From Bacteroidales bacterium (GTDB lineage: Bacteria; Bacteroidota; Bacteroidia; Bacteroidales; S143-33): a stretch of 19,728 nt of DNA. Position 1 is the stretch's first letter. The number at the start of each line of letters is the position of its first letter. The stretch is taken from NCBI GenBank assembly GCA_027083655.1, contig JALWNS010000184.1:1-19728 (forward strand). The letters are read 5' to 3'. The notes below the pieces were generated by a model that was not told the DNA's origin, did no database searches, and saw nothing but the letters and a program-made list of their open reading frames with translations. Positions 7,468 through 15,337 of the stretch are shown in pieces. The position numbers and the translations under genes are program-made.

Positions 7468-9315
7468 ATGATAAAGCAGTTTTTGGTCTTTGTTCTGGCT
7501 TTTATTCTTACTGTCCAGGTATTTCCACAGACTCCGCCAGTCGTTTACGTTGCGGCGGATGGCTCGGGGGATTTTAATTGCGATGGAGTTAAGGACCAGG
7601 AGGAAATTAACCAGGCATTGGACTTTGTAGCACAGCATGATGAGTTTACTACTGTTTACCTCAAAGGACCAGCTACTTACTGGGTTGACTCTACAATTTA
7701 TATTTCCTCAAATACTATCCTGGAGGGTGACCCGACTGCAAAAATCAAGCTGGTGGACAATGCAGGCTGGCCCCAGTTCCAGGCTATTATCATGCAAAAA
7801 GGTGCTGTGTTTGACGATGGCCTGGCAGACACAACCGATGCAGTGCATGACATTGAAATACGCGGTTTTGAGATTGATGGCAATAGGGTTAACCAAAACC
7901 AGCCATCAGGTAATGCCTATGTTTATTTGATAAAGCTTCAGAATTGTTACAATATCAAGATCCATGACATGTACCTGCACGATGCTTTGGCCGAAGACGT
8001 TAATATCCAGAGCTGTTGCTATGGTTATGATATAAACCTGGACTTTTACAATAACTTGGTGACAACCAGTGGACATGATGGAATTTATGTTGGGCTGTCA
8101 CAGAATTTCAAGATTCATGATAATGTTTTTCTGGCAAACAGGACTGATGCACATATCCGTGCCCAGGATTGCAATCATTTCAAGATTTATAACAACGTAG
8201 CAGGGAACAATCCTTTTACACGGTTCTCCGGTGGTATTGGCGTTGACATCCAGGCAAAGGCGCAGTATCCGGTTAATGATTGCGAGATTTACAATAATTA
8301 TTTATTTGGACGCGGTTCGTTCCATGGTATATGGCTGTGGCAGACGAGCGAGGGAGGTGATCTGGACCAGCACAGGGACGTACATATTCACCACAACATA
8401 ATAGTTGGCTTCCAGGGTGCTGGTATTGCGATTTACGGCTTTAATAACACCCTGATTGAAAATAATGTTATTGAGCTAAATGGTCATGGCGATAACCGCG
8501 CAATACTTGCCAGGGTGCCCAAAGGCAACCACAGCGGAATAACTTTCTACGAAGGGGCGGACGGTGGCAAAGTCAAGGGCTTTACAACGGTTGTGCGCAA
8601 TAATATCATAGGAAATAATGCAGGTTATGGAGTGGAGAACCGCCAGCCAGATATTCACACTTTTATCCTTGAGTATAACGATGTCTATCACAATGGCAAA
8701 GGACCTTACCGTAATGCTTATTCTACAACAGATATTCATGTTTTTCCTGATTATGCAGCGGACAGTATTTATGTGGACGGGCTAGGCAGGTATGACTATG
8801 CTTATTATTATATGCTACCGTTATGGACAGATTCTGTGCTTGCCAATATAACATCCACCTATGAGCAGATAGCCAGGGCTAAATATCTTTATACCCTGAA
8901 GTCCCAACTAGGTAGATGGGACGGCGACTCTTGGGCCAGGGACGAGGTGACAAGTTTCTGTATTAACACAGGCAGTCCGCAGTCAGACTACTCAGCTGAG
9001 CCATTGCCCAATGGGGGACGTATAAACATTGGAGCCTTTGGCGGAACAGAATATGCTTCTATGGGCGACCGTGTGCCTGATGTTCATGGATTTGTGGCTT
9101 ATCCCAACCCTACAACCGGTCAAATAACTGTGTCAGAGGAGCTCACGGGTAGTGAATATTACATCTATAGCCTCACGGGAAAACTCATAGAACATGGGAT
9201 ATTATCAACCAATACGCTAGACCTTAGTGGCCTGGATAATGGTGTGTATATCATCAAAGTATATGCTTACCGACTAGATTCATGGCGTGTGGGCAAAATA
9301 ATAAAAATGAACTAA
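7468..9315 (+). CDS. Secreted right-handed beta-helix protein with T9SS sorting domain
   Basis: The reading frame can be extended to a GTG at 7429, but the ATG at 7468 is chosen because a signal peptide (MIKQFLVFVLAFILTVQVFPQ, residues 1-21 in two pieces: a basic start and a hydrophobic run) begins exactly there, giving 615 residues. A pectate-lyase-like beta-helix covers about residues 25-440, with many Asn-rich strands such as NNIIGNNAGYG and IYNNYLFGRG. Residues 536-615 are a type IX secretion C-terminal domain: YPNPTTG (545-551), SLTGK, LDLSGLDNGVYIIKV and a final KIIK. It should cross the outer membrane and be anchored or released at the surface. An acidic loop near the N-terminus looks like an EF-hand. 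Substrate unknown; polysaccharide lyase or adhesin are both possible. Only 6 bases separate it from the convergent gene at 9322. Confidence 0.93.
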   Translation: MIKQFLVFVLAFILTVQVFPQTPPVVYVAADGSGDFNCDGVKDQEEINQALDFVAQHDEFTTVYLKGPATYWVDSTIYISSNTILEGDPTAKIKLVDNAGWPQFQAIIMQKGAVFDDGLADTTDAVHDIEIRGFEIDGNRVNQNQPSGNAYVYLIKLQNCYNIKIHDMYLHDALAEDVNIQSCCYGYDINLDFYNNLVTTSGHDGIYVGLSQNFKIHDNVFLANRTDAHIRAQDCNHFKIYNNVAGNNPFTRFSGGIGVDIQAKAQYPVNDCEIYNNYLFGRGSFHGIWLWQTSEGGDLDQHRDVHIHHNIIVGFQGAGIAIYGFNNTLIENNVIELNGHGDNRAILARVPKGNHSGITFYEGADGGKVKGFTTVVRNNIIGNNAGYGVENRQPDIHTFILEYNDVYHNGKGPYRNAYSTTDIHVFPDYAADSIYVDGLGRYDYAYYYMLPLWTDSVLANITSTYEQIARAKYLYTLKSQLGRWDGDSWARDEVTSFCINTGSPQSDYSAEPLPNGGRINIGAFGGTEYASMGDRVPDVHGFVAYPNPTTGQITVSEELTGSEYYIYSLTGKLIEHGILSTNTLDLSGLDNGVYIIKVYAYRLDSWRVGKIIKMN

Positions 9316-9321
9316 CCAGAA

Positions 9322-10497
9322 TTACTCCGGGAACTGCAGGTAATGCAAGAGTATGTGCAGCTCATAAGGGTCTAGTCCCTTATAGCGGGCTAGATCCTGT
9401 GCACTGCGCAGTTTGCCCCGGTCGCGGCGGCGAATGATCCATTCTGCCAGGTCACGGTCAATGTATGGATGCCGTACAAGCTCGCCATAGGTAGCTGTTT
9501 GCACATTGATTCTTGAAATCTTTGCCGTATCAATAGTCACTAGGCGGCTAATTTCTATATACCTGTCGCGCGGAAAGCTATAAACCTCCTTAAGTTGCTC
9601 TTTACTGTAGAAGCCCCTGAGTGCATTCCGGTATTTGACAATACGTTCTGCAGTCCATGGCGGAAGGTTAAGGATGCGCTGGATGGCCTCTTTGTCGGCA
9701 GTGTTGAGCTCAATGGTCCTGCCAGGTGCTGGCGTGGTTGTTTTGTGTTTCTTGCTGTAGGTTGTACTGTCAGGCAAAAGGATATAAGGCTCTAGCTCTG
9801 AGTATTTTTCGTCGCTAACAACATATAACCGTGAAAAGTCTTTCTTTGTGCGGAAATGCCAGCCTTTTTGCCTGGCTTTGATAATTGATTGTGCTTGCCG
9901 CTCGCTGAAACCCAGTAGCTCGAGGCTATCCTTGCTAATAGTATTCGGGTCAAAGGGAAAAAGCTCATATTCTTGCTTTTTACCGTCATCAGAATAGGTA
10001 TATTCTTTCTTAGGTGGATATTGCGCCGAATCTGGCAAAAGCAGGTATGGCCTGAGGATTTTGTACTGCATATAACGTATGCCGTAGAGCTTGCGGAAAT
10101 CATCTTTTGTATAAAAACGTCCTCCTTTGTTACGGTAATTAAGCAGTGTGCGTACCTGTTTCTCTGTCAGGCCCAGTCTTAGTAAAGTTTCACGGCTAGC
10201 AGTATTGGGGTCAAACGGGAAAAGCTCAATAGTATCGTACCGGCGGATAATGTATTGGTCCAGACGGTTGAGGTAAGGCTGTTGCTTTTTCTCCTCAAGC
10301 TGGTTGATGAAAGTTTGGTATTCTTCCAGAAAAGACGAGTCTGCTTCAAACTCCTTGTAAAACAGATTGTCTGCATCGTAGCTCAGGTAGCTTATTGTGA
10401 AAATTGTTATTGTCATGACCAGGATAGCCTTTACCTGGTTGGGCGTGAATTGTAAAAATATCTCGGCAAGCCACTGCTTGAGCTCACGGAAGGTCAT
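9322..10497 (-). CDS. Membrane-anchored protein with four helix-hairpin-helix repeats
   Basis: The 391-residue product has one membrane helix at about residues 24-41 and a large outward- or cytoplasm-facing part made of four related units at about 93-154, 180-241, 261-322 and 329-391. Units 1 and 2 both open with FPFDPNT and close with LLPDS; unit 3 opens with IELNTADKE; unit 4 with INVQTATYGEL. These are ComEA-like helix-hairpin-helix (HhH) repeats, a fold that usually grips DNA backbone without sequence preference. ComEA itself is a DNA receptor for natural transformation and has fewer units. A DNA-uptake or DNA-tethering role is only inferred. It lies 41 bases downstream of the anti-sigma-like gene on the same strand, so it may belong to the sigma operon. 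No terminator separates it from the convergent beta-helix gene. Confidence 0.88.
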   Translation of the reverse strand: MTFRELKQWLAEIFLQFTPNQVKAILVMTITIFTISYLSYDADNLFYKEFEADSSFLEEYQTFINQLEEKKQQPYLNRLDQYIIRRYDTIELFPFDPNTASRETLLRLGLTEKQVRTLLNYRNKGGRFYTKDDFRKLYGIRYMQYKILRPYLLLPDSAQYPPKKEYTYSDDGKKQEYELFPFDPNTISKDSLELLGFSERQAQSIIKARQKGWHFRTKKDFSRLYVVSDEKYSELEPYILLPDSTTYSKKHKTTTPAPGRTIELNTADKEAIQRILNLPPWTAERIVKYRNALRGFYSKEQLKEVYSFPRDRYIEISRLVTIDTAKISRINVQTATYGELVRHPYIDRDLAEWIIRRRDRGKLRSAQDLARYKGLDPYELHILLHYLQFPE

Positions 10498-10538
10498 TGC
10501 TAGCAGGCTAAGTATTTAGCTATAAGATAGTAAAATTC

Positions 10539-11471
10539 TTATTTACCTGCTACAGAAATTCCGTAAGACTTATCATTAATTTTTATCATGAATTCACGCC
10601 TGGATACCCTGATACCTTGTTTTTCTAGCCAAGTAGATAGTTTTTCTGTCGTGTTGGTTGTTATGTTACTTAATGTTGAGTATAAAGTATGTGTTTGTGA
10701 AGGCTTGTAAACAACTATTTCATGCGTAAGCTCAGGTTCGACGGAGAATGTTCTAGGATGGATTTTTTCGACTATCTGGCTATCTTTACTGCTGTTTTCG
10801 ATTGTTGCAATTGTGGGTTCTCCTGCCATTTCAGTTTTTGATGAAGTTAACTTTTCTTTTTCGTGGCTTACAACAACTGGTCGCGAAATATCAGGGAAAG
10901 GAGAAATATCGCCAGGTGTAAGGAAAATTATTTGTTCGAAATGTCCAGAAAGCTGTATACTTGTAAGTATCTGTTTATCTGGTTTGTTGAGGAATGTACT
11001 AATGGCCAAAAACATCATAAGCAGGGCAGCATAGGCTATAGCCCCCCTTGCTATGGTAGGGAAGTCAATGATTTTTCTTTTAAGTCCCTGTTTGTGTGGA
11101 TATGTGATGTCAGGGGCTTTCAACCTGGTCTGTTGAAAAGCCTGATATTCCCTGGCTATCTGGGGGCTGTGAGCGATGAGCCCGGCAAGCTCTTTTTTCT
11201 GTTTTTCTGTAGCAATGCCTTCAATGTCTGATATGATTAGTTCTTCGGTGTATGTCAGCCCATCTATGTGGCTACGCTTAAGCTGGTTTTTATTTGGGAA
11301 AGGAATATCTCCTGGCGTGGGCACAGCAATTGTATTGCGAAGAGAGAGGATCTCTTCGCGTATATCAGGATTCTGGTTAAGAAAGCGTTCAAATTCTTTT
11401 TTCAGGTCATCAGGTAACCGGCCTTCTATGTAATCCAGTGCGTATATTTCGTAGTTCTGGCGCGTTATCAT
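10539..11471 (-). CDS. Anti-sigma-factor-like single-pass membrane protein
   Basis: This 310-residue protein begins 4 bases after the stop of the ECF sigma gene, so the two are probably co-translated, and that position is the main argument for an anti-sigma role. It has a cytoplasmic part (1-140), one membrane helix (about 143-161) and a periplasmic part (about 162-310). The cytoplasmic part consists of two tandem units of about 60 residues (7-66 and 74-132) sharing IEG, KKE, a P-x-I-x-RE segment and a closing P-x-K-x-x-LKR. There is no cysteine anywhere in the protein, so it is not a zinc-binding (ZAS) anti-sigma factor. The periplasmic part is Ser/Thr/Glu-rich and unrecognised. Known relatives hold an ECF factor at the membrane until a signal leads to release; here that is inferred. 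Confidence 0.75.
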   Translation of the reverse strand: MITRQNYEIYALDYIEGRLPDDLKKEFERFLNQNPDIREEILSLRNTIAVPTPGDIPFPNKNQLKRSHIDGLTYTEELIISDIEGIATEKQKKELAGLIAHSPQIAREYQAFQQTRLKAPDITYPHKQGLKRKIIDFPTIARGAIAYAALLMMFLAISTFLNKPDKQILTSIQLSGHFEQIIFLTPGDISPFPDISRPVVVSHEKEKLTSSKTEMAGEPTIATIENSSKDSQIVEKIHPRTFSVEPELTHEIVVYKPSQTHTLYSTLSNITTNTTEKLSTWLEKQGIRVSRREFMIKINDKSYGISVAGK

Positions 11472-11475
11472 GGTA

Positions 11476-11961
11476 TTAGATCAAGATTTTGGGGTCTTTG
11501 ATGAATTCCCTCAAGAATTTACGTGCGCGGAATATGTATACTTTAACTTGACTTTCGTTCAGTCCAGTAATTTTTTCAATTTCTTTGTATGAATAACCCT
11601 CCCAATCACGAAGGAGTATAACACTTTTTTGTGCAGGAGGTAAACGGTCAATAGCTTTTTGCAAGATCTCCATAACGTCCGAATAACTGTCAGTATATGA
11701 CGGATCCAGTCCTGTTTCCTCCAATGATGCTTGAAAAGATTTTTTCCTGTAGTTGTCAATGAATTTGTGATATACTATGGTGAACAGATATGATTTTATT
11801 TTCTGCGAATCAACTTTTTTGCGGTTTTTCCATAGCTTTTCAAAAGCATCTTGCACGAGGTCTTGAGCATCATCTCTATCGCCTGCCATCTTCAGAGCAA
11901 AGCGGTATAATCCGTCGGCATATTTGTCCACAGCTTCGTTATATTGCTCAAGAGAAATCAT
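11476..11961 (-). CDS. ECF (extracytoplasmic function) RNA polymerase sigma factor
   Basis: The 161-residue protein has the two-domain ECF layout. Region 2 (about 8-75) includes DAQDLVQDAFEKLW, which binds core polymerase, and KIKSYLFTIVYHKFIDNYRKK, the -10 recognition helix region (its two halves lie at about 54-74). Region 4 (about 107-155) includes LPPAQKSVILLRDWEGYSYKEIE followed by a helix-turn-helix with GLNESQVKVYIFRARKFLR, which reads the -35 element. It would direct transcription of a small regulon when released from its anti-sigma partner, most likely the next gene. Its promoter carries ECF-type boxes, so it probably activates itself. It follows the last gene of the polysaccharide operon with only 56 bases between. 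Confidence 0.97.
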   Translation of the reverse strand: MISLEQYNEAVDKYADGLYRFALKMAGDRDDAQDLVQDAFEKLWKNRKKVDSQKIKSYLFTIVYHKFIDNYRKKSFQASLEETGLDPSYTDSYSDVMEILQKAIDRLPPAQKSVILLRDWEGYSYKEIEKITGLNESQVKVYIFRARKFLREFIKDPKILI

Positions 11962-11988
11962 TTTTTACCCTATGCTTTATGTCAACAG

Positions 11989-12017
11989 TTAGACGAAAAA
12001 GTTCCAGAAAAGTTACA
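11989..12017 (-). promoter_or_regulatory. ECF-type promoter of the sigma/anti-sigma operon
   Basis: Read on the minus strand, TGTAAC (12017-12012) and CGTCTAA (11995-11989) are separated by 16 bases. ECF factors typically read an AAC core at -35 and a CGT core at -10, so this fits self-activation by the sigma factor that starts at 11961. The predicted start is near 11983, giving a leader of about 22 nt. The promoter begins at the base next to the stop codon of the polymerase-like gene (stop 12018-12020). Confidence 0.65.
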
Positions 12018-13442
12018 TCAAGCTACAGGTTTTTTGTAGAAAAATTTAATCGTTGTACGCAGTATTGTATAACGCAATGAGAGATAGGTTATTATGAACC
12101 ACAAGAGATTACCCACGAGTTTGACCAGGTCTTTTTCAAATGAGCTAACAAAAAAGAACACAGGAATAGCCATGGCAAAGGCCCATATATTGGAAGGTGT
12201 TAAACTTAAAATCATTCTGTAAATCAGACCAATTACAAATCCCAGTAAGAGCAAAGCTATATTCATACCGAACGGCCCGAAGTCTGCATATATCTCGGAG
12301 AAAAAACCAACACTAATGGATACCCCCTGTTTGGCGCCTGAGACATAGATCCCTGTGAGCTCTATTGTGTGTTTGGAGTCGTCAAGGGGAGGCTTGTTGG
12401 GAAACAACATCCTTGGCATAGTAACATGCCGTACTGCCCGCAGAATGTTCTCGCCCTGCATATAAGGCCTGTATGTAGGAATGTTCCTGATCGTTGCAGA
12501 GAAAAACTCCAGATAGAATATTCTTTTCAGGAGAGCTTCCTGTCCATATTTAAACCTCAAACGGTCAAAGTTTTTGGTATAGGAAAAAAATTTCTTTAGC
12601 GCTTCAGTCTTGGACACTACTACTCTTTGTCCCATTGTTCCGCCGGAGATGAAAAACCTGTAATCCTCTTTTATATAACTCCAGTATACGCCAAGGATAA
12701 AAACAAACACACCGAGTATTGTTATGTATATTGATTGCTTCGGGGTGAGCTGGCGCACTGTGAGATAACCAATAGGAATGATGAAGAAATATGGTTTGAA
12801 GTCGGCAAAAAAGCTTGTGAAAGAGAGGATTATCGCAGTAGAAACGAATAGCCAATATAGTCCAATATGCTTGCGCGTGTGGAAAACATTAATTGTTATA
12901 AGAAACAGTATTGACCATTTGAAAAATTTTAGCATGTGAAAAAATTCGGATATGCCTGGTATCAGAAATCTTATCCTGTTGAACAAGTAATCAACGACAA
13001 AAGCATACACAAAGTAAAAAAGCATTAACTTGATTGTGTCAAGCCTCCAGATTTCAGACAGGTCTACTTTCTTTGACCATTGTTTCCCGATGCCTATTTT
13101 TATGCCGATGGCCAGACTCACCAGTCCCACAACACTATACCAGAAAGCCCTCTCAATATTGTCCAATGAATAATACGGATACCACAAAAGGTCGCGGAAT
13201 TCTCCATTGAAGAAAGCAACATAAAAATATCCAAGTGAAATAGACAACCACATGAAACCCAGGCCAAAGAGAATAATAGGGGGATGTCCTTCTTCCCAGA
13301 ACAGGACAAATAACAAATACAGCACTATAAGGGAGGCAAGGATAGGCAAAAAATATTGGGTGAACAGTGAAATAATCAACAGTCCGAGAATGCTTACTTT
13401 GATGATTACAGGTATTTTATTATAGTGCTGGTGCGTAATCAT
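12018..13442 (-). CDS. Multi-spanning polysaccharide polymerase/ligase-like membrane protein
   Basis: The 474-residue protein has about 11-12 hydrophobic helices (for example 10-30, 32-49, 53-78, 99-118, 136-154, 191-228, 235-254, 395-418, 424-441, 444-462). A long soluble loop between about 255 and 390 holds PRMLFPNKPPLDDSKH and is followed by SVGFFSEIYADFGPFGM. This arrangement, a large loop followed by a conserved amphipathic start of the last helices, is typical of Wzy-like polymerases that join repeat units of O-antigen, capsule or exopolysaccharide on the outer face of the inner membrane. It is the last gene of the operon and overlaps the previous gene by 4 bases (ATGA). Sequence similarity in this class is low, so ligase or other exopolysaccharide functions are possible. 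Confidence 0.75.
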   Translation of the reverse strand: MITHQHYNKIPVIIKVSILGLLIISLFTQYFLPILASLIVLYLLFVLFWEEGHPPIILFGLGFMWLSISLGYFYVAFFNGEFRDLLWYPYYSLDNIERAFWYSVVGLVSLAIGIKIGIGKQWSKKVDLSEIWRLDTIKLMLFYFVYAFVVDYLFNRIRFLIPGISEFFHMLKFFKWSILFLITINVFHTRKHIGLYWLFVSTAIILSFTSFFADFKPYFFIIPIGYLTVRQLTPKQSIYITILGVFVFILGVYWSYIKEDYRFFISGGTMGQRVVVSKTEALKKFFSYTKNFDRLRFKYGQEALLKRIFYLEFFSATIRNIPTYRPYMQGENILRAVRHVTMPRMLFPNKPPLDDSKHTIELTGIYVSGAKQGVSISVGFFSEIYADFGPFGMNIALLLLGFVIGLIYRMILSLTPSNIWAFAMAIPVFFFVSSFEKDLVKLVGNLLWFIITYLSLRYTILRTTIKFFYKKPVA

Positions 13443-14410
13443 TTAGAGTAATAATTTTTGTAAAACAAAACATGATATAGCTTCTGCCTAAGCCCAAGAA
13501 AATCTGCGGCTTTGGCTACCGCGCACCTGAGCCATAAAGCACACAGACAATCATAGTGCGAGAATTCTTTGAAATACTGCCAGGCGAGCCTGAACCTGCC
13601 TTTTATCATCATCTTCATGCCCCAGAGGCAGAACATCACATTTATCTTCCACTTCAGTCCCCGCTGTGCTTTTTTTATTAGCTCCGGACTGTCCAGGCGT
13701 CCTAACCAACGGGCTATAATTTGCTGGTTCTCCCGTAGCTGGTAGATCTTCTTGTCTAGCTGCTTGCTAAGCTGTCGTGGATGTTCGCGAAGCTGTATCA
13801 AGGCTTTGTTAATCACTCCAATATCCTTGCCACGCGAGAGGCGCTCCCACATGTCAAAGTCTGCAGAATATTTCATTTTTTCGTCAAAGTAGCCAGCGGC
13901 AGCAACAGCCTCTTTTTTTACCACAGTGTTGGCAATATTGCCTGTCACACTACCTGCTAGAATGGAAATTTTCACCAGATGCTGCTCTGGGATGATCTCA
14001 TTCGTATAATTGGCTTTGTATGGCCTGATTATCTTTCCCGATGCGTCAATGACGTCACGTTGTGAGAAGAAAAATGGTACATCTGCGTGGCGCCGTGTAA
14101 AGCTAGCTTCCTTTTCCAGACAAAAAGGGTACATTATATCATCCTGGGACCACAGGTGTATCCATTGTGCATTGGCCTGGCGGATGAGAAAATTGAGCGT
14201 GGGGAAAAGCCCGCGGTTCTGCTCATTGCGAAAAAGGCGTATCCTGCTATCTGTAAGCGTCTGCAGGTATTCCCACGTGCCATCGGTAGAGTGGTCATCA
14301 CAGATTAAAAACTCAAAATCCCTGTATGTCTGCGCCAGAACCGACTCCACAGAGGCCTTGACATAAGGCAAACCATTATATGTAGGCAATACAACAGCAA
14401 AGAAGCTCAT
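13439..14410 (-). CDS. Family 2 (GT-A) glycosyltransferase
   Basis: This cytoplasmic or membrane-associated enzyme should add one sugar from a nucleotide sugar to a lipid-linked oligosaccharide. The 323 residues open with the GT2 core VVLPTYNG, followed by ICDDHS with Asp38/Asp39 for the nucleotide, and a metal-binding DxD-like SQDD at 88-91 (the usual DADD is changed to S-Q-D-D). KYSADFDMWERLSRG (about residues 182-196) is the usual acceptor-side ED/DxxxW region. No membrane helix is needed. It overlaps the upstream GT2 gene by 4 bases and the downstream polymerase gene by 4 bases, so the three are translated together. Donor and acceptor cannot be read from the sequence. Confidence 0.91.
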   Translation of the reverse strand: MSFFAVVLPTYNGLPYVKASVESVLAQTYRDFEFLICDDHSTDGTWEYLQTLTDSRIRLFRNEQNRGLFPTLNFLIRQANAQWIHLWSQDDIMYPFCLEKEASFTRRHADVPFFFSQRDVIDASGKIIRPYKANYTNEIIPEQHLVKISILAGSVTGNIANTVVKKEAVAAAGYFDEKMKYSADFDMWERLSRGKDIGVINKALIQLREHPRQLSKQLDKKIYQLRENQQIIARWLGRLDSPELIKKAQRGLKWKINVMFCLWGMKMMIKGRFRLAWQYFKEFSHYDCLCALWLRCAVAKAADFLGLRQKLYHVLFYKNYYSK

Positions 14411-15336
14411 TTACGCCTGCTTAAAAAGAATTTTACTACACCATAAAGATAAAGAAAAGGGGCAACAAACCATTTTTTCCAGTGCACGATACGCCAATTC
14501 ACATTAAAGATTGAAAACAAAAACGGAAAACCAATTGACGGGTAATAATAATTTGCATTGATCACGTGTGCGTTGAGACAGGCCAGATAGCGACGCCGGC
14601 GGCCGCGCGGGAAGTTCTTTTGCTTAATTATACTGCGGAACCGTCTTTCTAGATCCATTTGCAGCATTAGCCGCTCCCGGAAGTCCATTGCCGAGATCTG
14701 TCCGCTGCTCCATCGGTTGTAAACAGAGAAAAAACCAGGAACATAGCAAAACCGTGCGCCTTCCAGTGCAGCAATAGTAAAATATTCCCTGTCCTGTGCC
14801 ACTCGTGTAGCAGTATTCCATTGTCCCAGGCTGTGCAGGTGCCCTGCCACCTCACGCCGCATGAGATAATTTGCAGGAGGCGACCAGTTGTCGCGCAGTA
14901 GTTCATATAGATAATCAGGGTAAGCGGTGCGCTCCCGTACCTGGCGCCCTGTTTTGTTACCCTGTTCGTCGTATAAGTCCATGTACCAATCAGAATAAGC
15001 AATATCACACTCGTTATGCTGCTCCAGATATGTGACCTGTGCTTTGAATTTTCCCGGCAAAAGCTGGTCGTCGGCGTCTAGCCATTGAATGTATTTACCA
15101 GTAGATTGGACAAAACCAAAATTTCGCGCACTGTTGGATCCTTTGTGCGGATTGGTGAAGACTTTGATCTTGTCTGGATATTTTTTCTGAAATTCCTGTA
15201 AGATAACCAGGCTTCCGTCTGTGCTATGATCATCCACGCAGATTATTTCTCTCAGAAAATCCTGGCTGAGAACACTCTCAAGAGTTTGTTTTAGCCAGCG
15301 TGCAGAGTTATAAACAGGTATTATGACAGAGACCAT
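14407..15336 (-). CDS. Family 2 (GT-A) glycosyltransferase
   Basis: A second GT2 enzyme in the operon, 309 residues. The N-terminal core is VSVIIPVYNS, then CVDDHSTDGS with Asp35/Asp36, then LDADD with the metal-binding Asp87, Asp89 and Asp90. SNSARNFGFVQSTGKYIQWLD is the typical linking stretch (in two parts at about 67-87). Residues about 265-300 are hydrophobic with basic ends (around FPFLFSIFNVNW and FLYLYGVVKFFL) and may sit at the membrane. It starts 1 base after the FkbM-type gene and overlaps the next GT2 gene by 4 bases. Its base composition is clearly more GC-rich than that of the three genes upstream. The sugar is unknown. Confidence 0.92.
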   Translation of the reverse strand: MVSVIIPVYNSARWLKQTLESVLSQDFLREIICVDDHSTDGSLVILQEFQKKYPDKIKVFTNPHKGSNSARNFGFVQSTGKYIQWLDADDQLLPGKFKAQVTYLEQHNECDIAYSDWYMDLYDEQGNKTGRQVRERTAYPDYLYELLRDNWSPPANYLMRREVAGHLHSLGQWNTATRVAQDREYFTIAALEGARFCYVPGFFSVYNRWSSGQISAMDFRERLMLQMDLERRFRSIIKQKNFPRGRRRRYLACLNAHVINANYYYPSIGFPFLFSIFNVNWRIVHWKKWFVAPFLYLYGVVKFFLSRRK

Positions 15337-15337
15337 G

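Noticed and set aside
7216..7638. 140-codon minus-strand frame across the helicase/beta-helix boundary
   Set aside because: It overlaps two well-supported genes on the opposite strand, lacks recognisable motifs and is a shadow frame.
12001..12010. GGAACTTTTTCGTC on the minus strand as a sigma-E-like promoter with GGAAC as the -35 box
   Set aside because: Only five bases separate GGAAC from CGTC; the TGTAAC box upstream gives a normal 16-base spacer.
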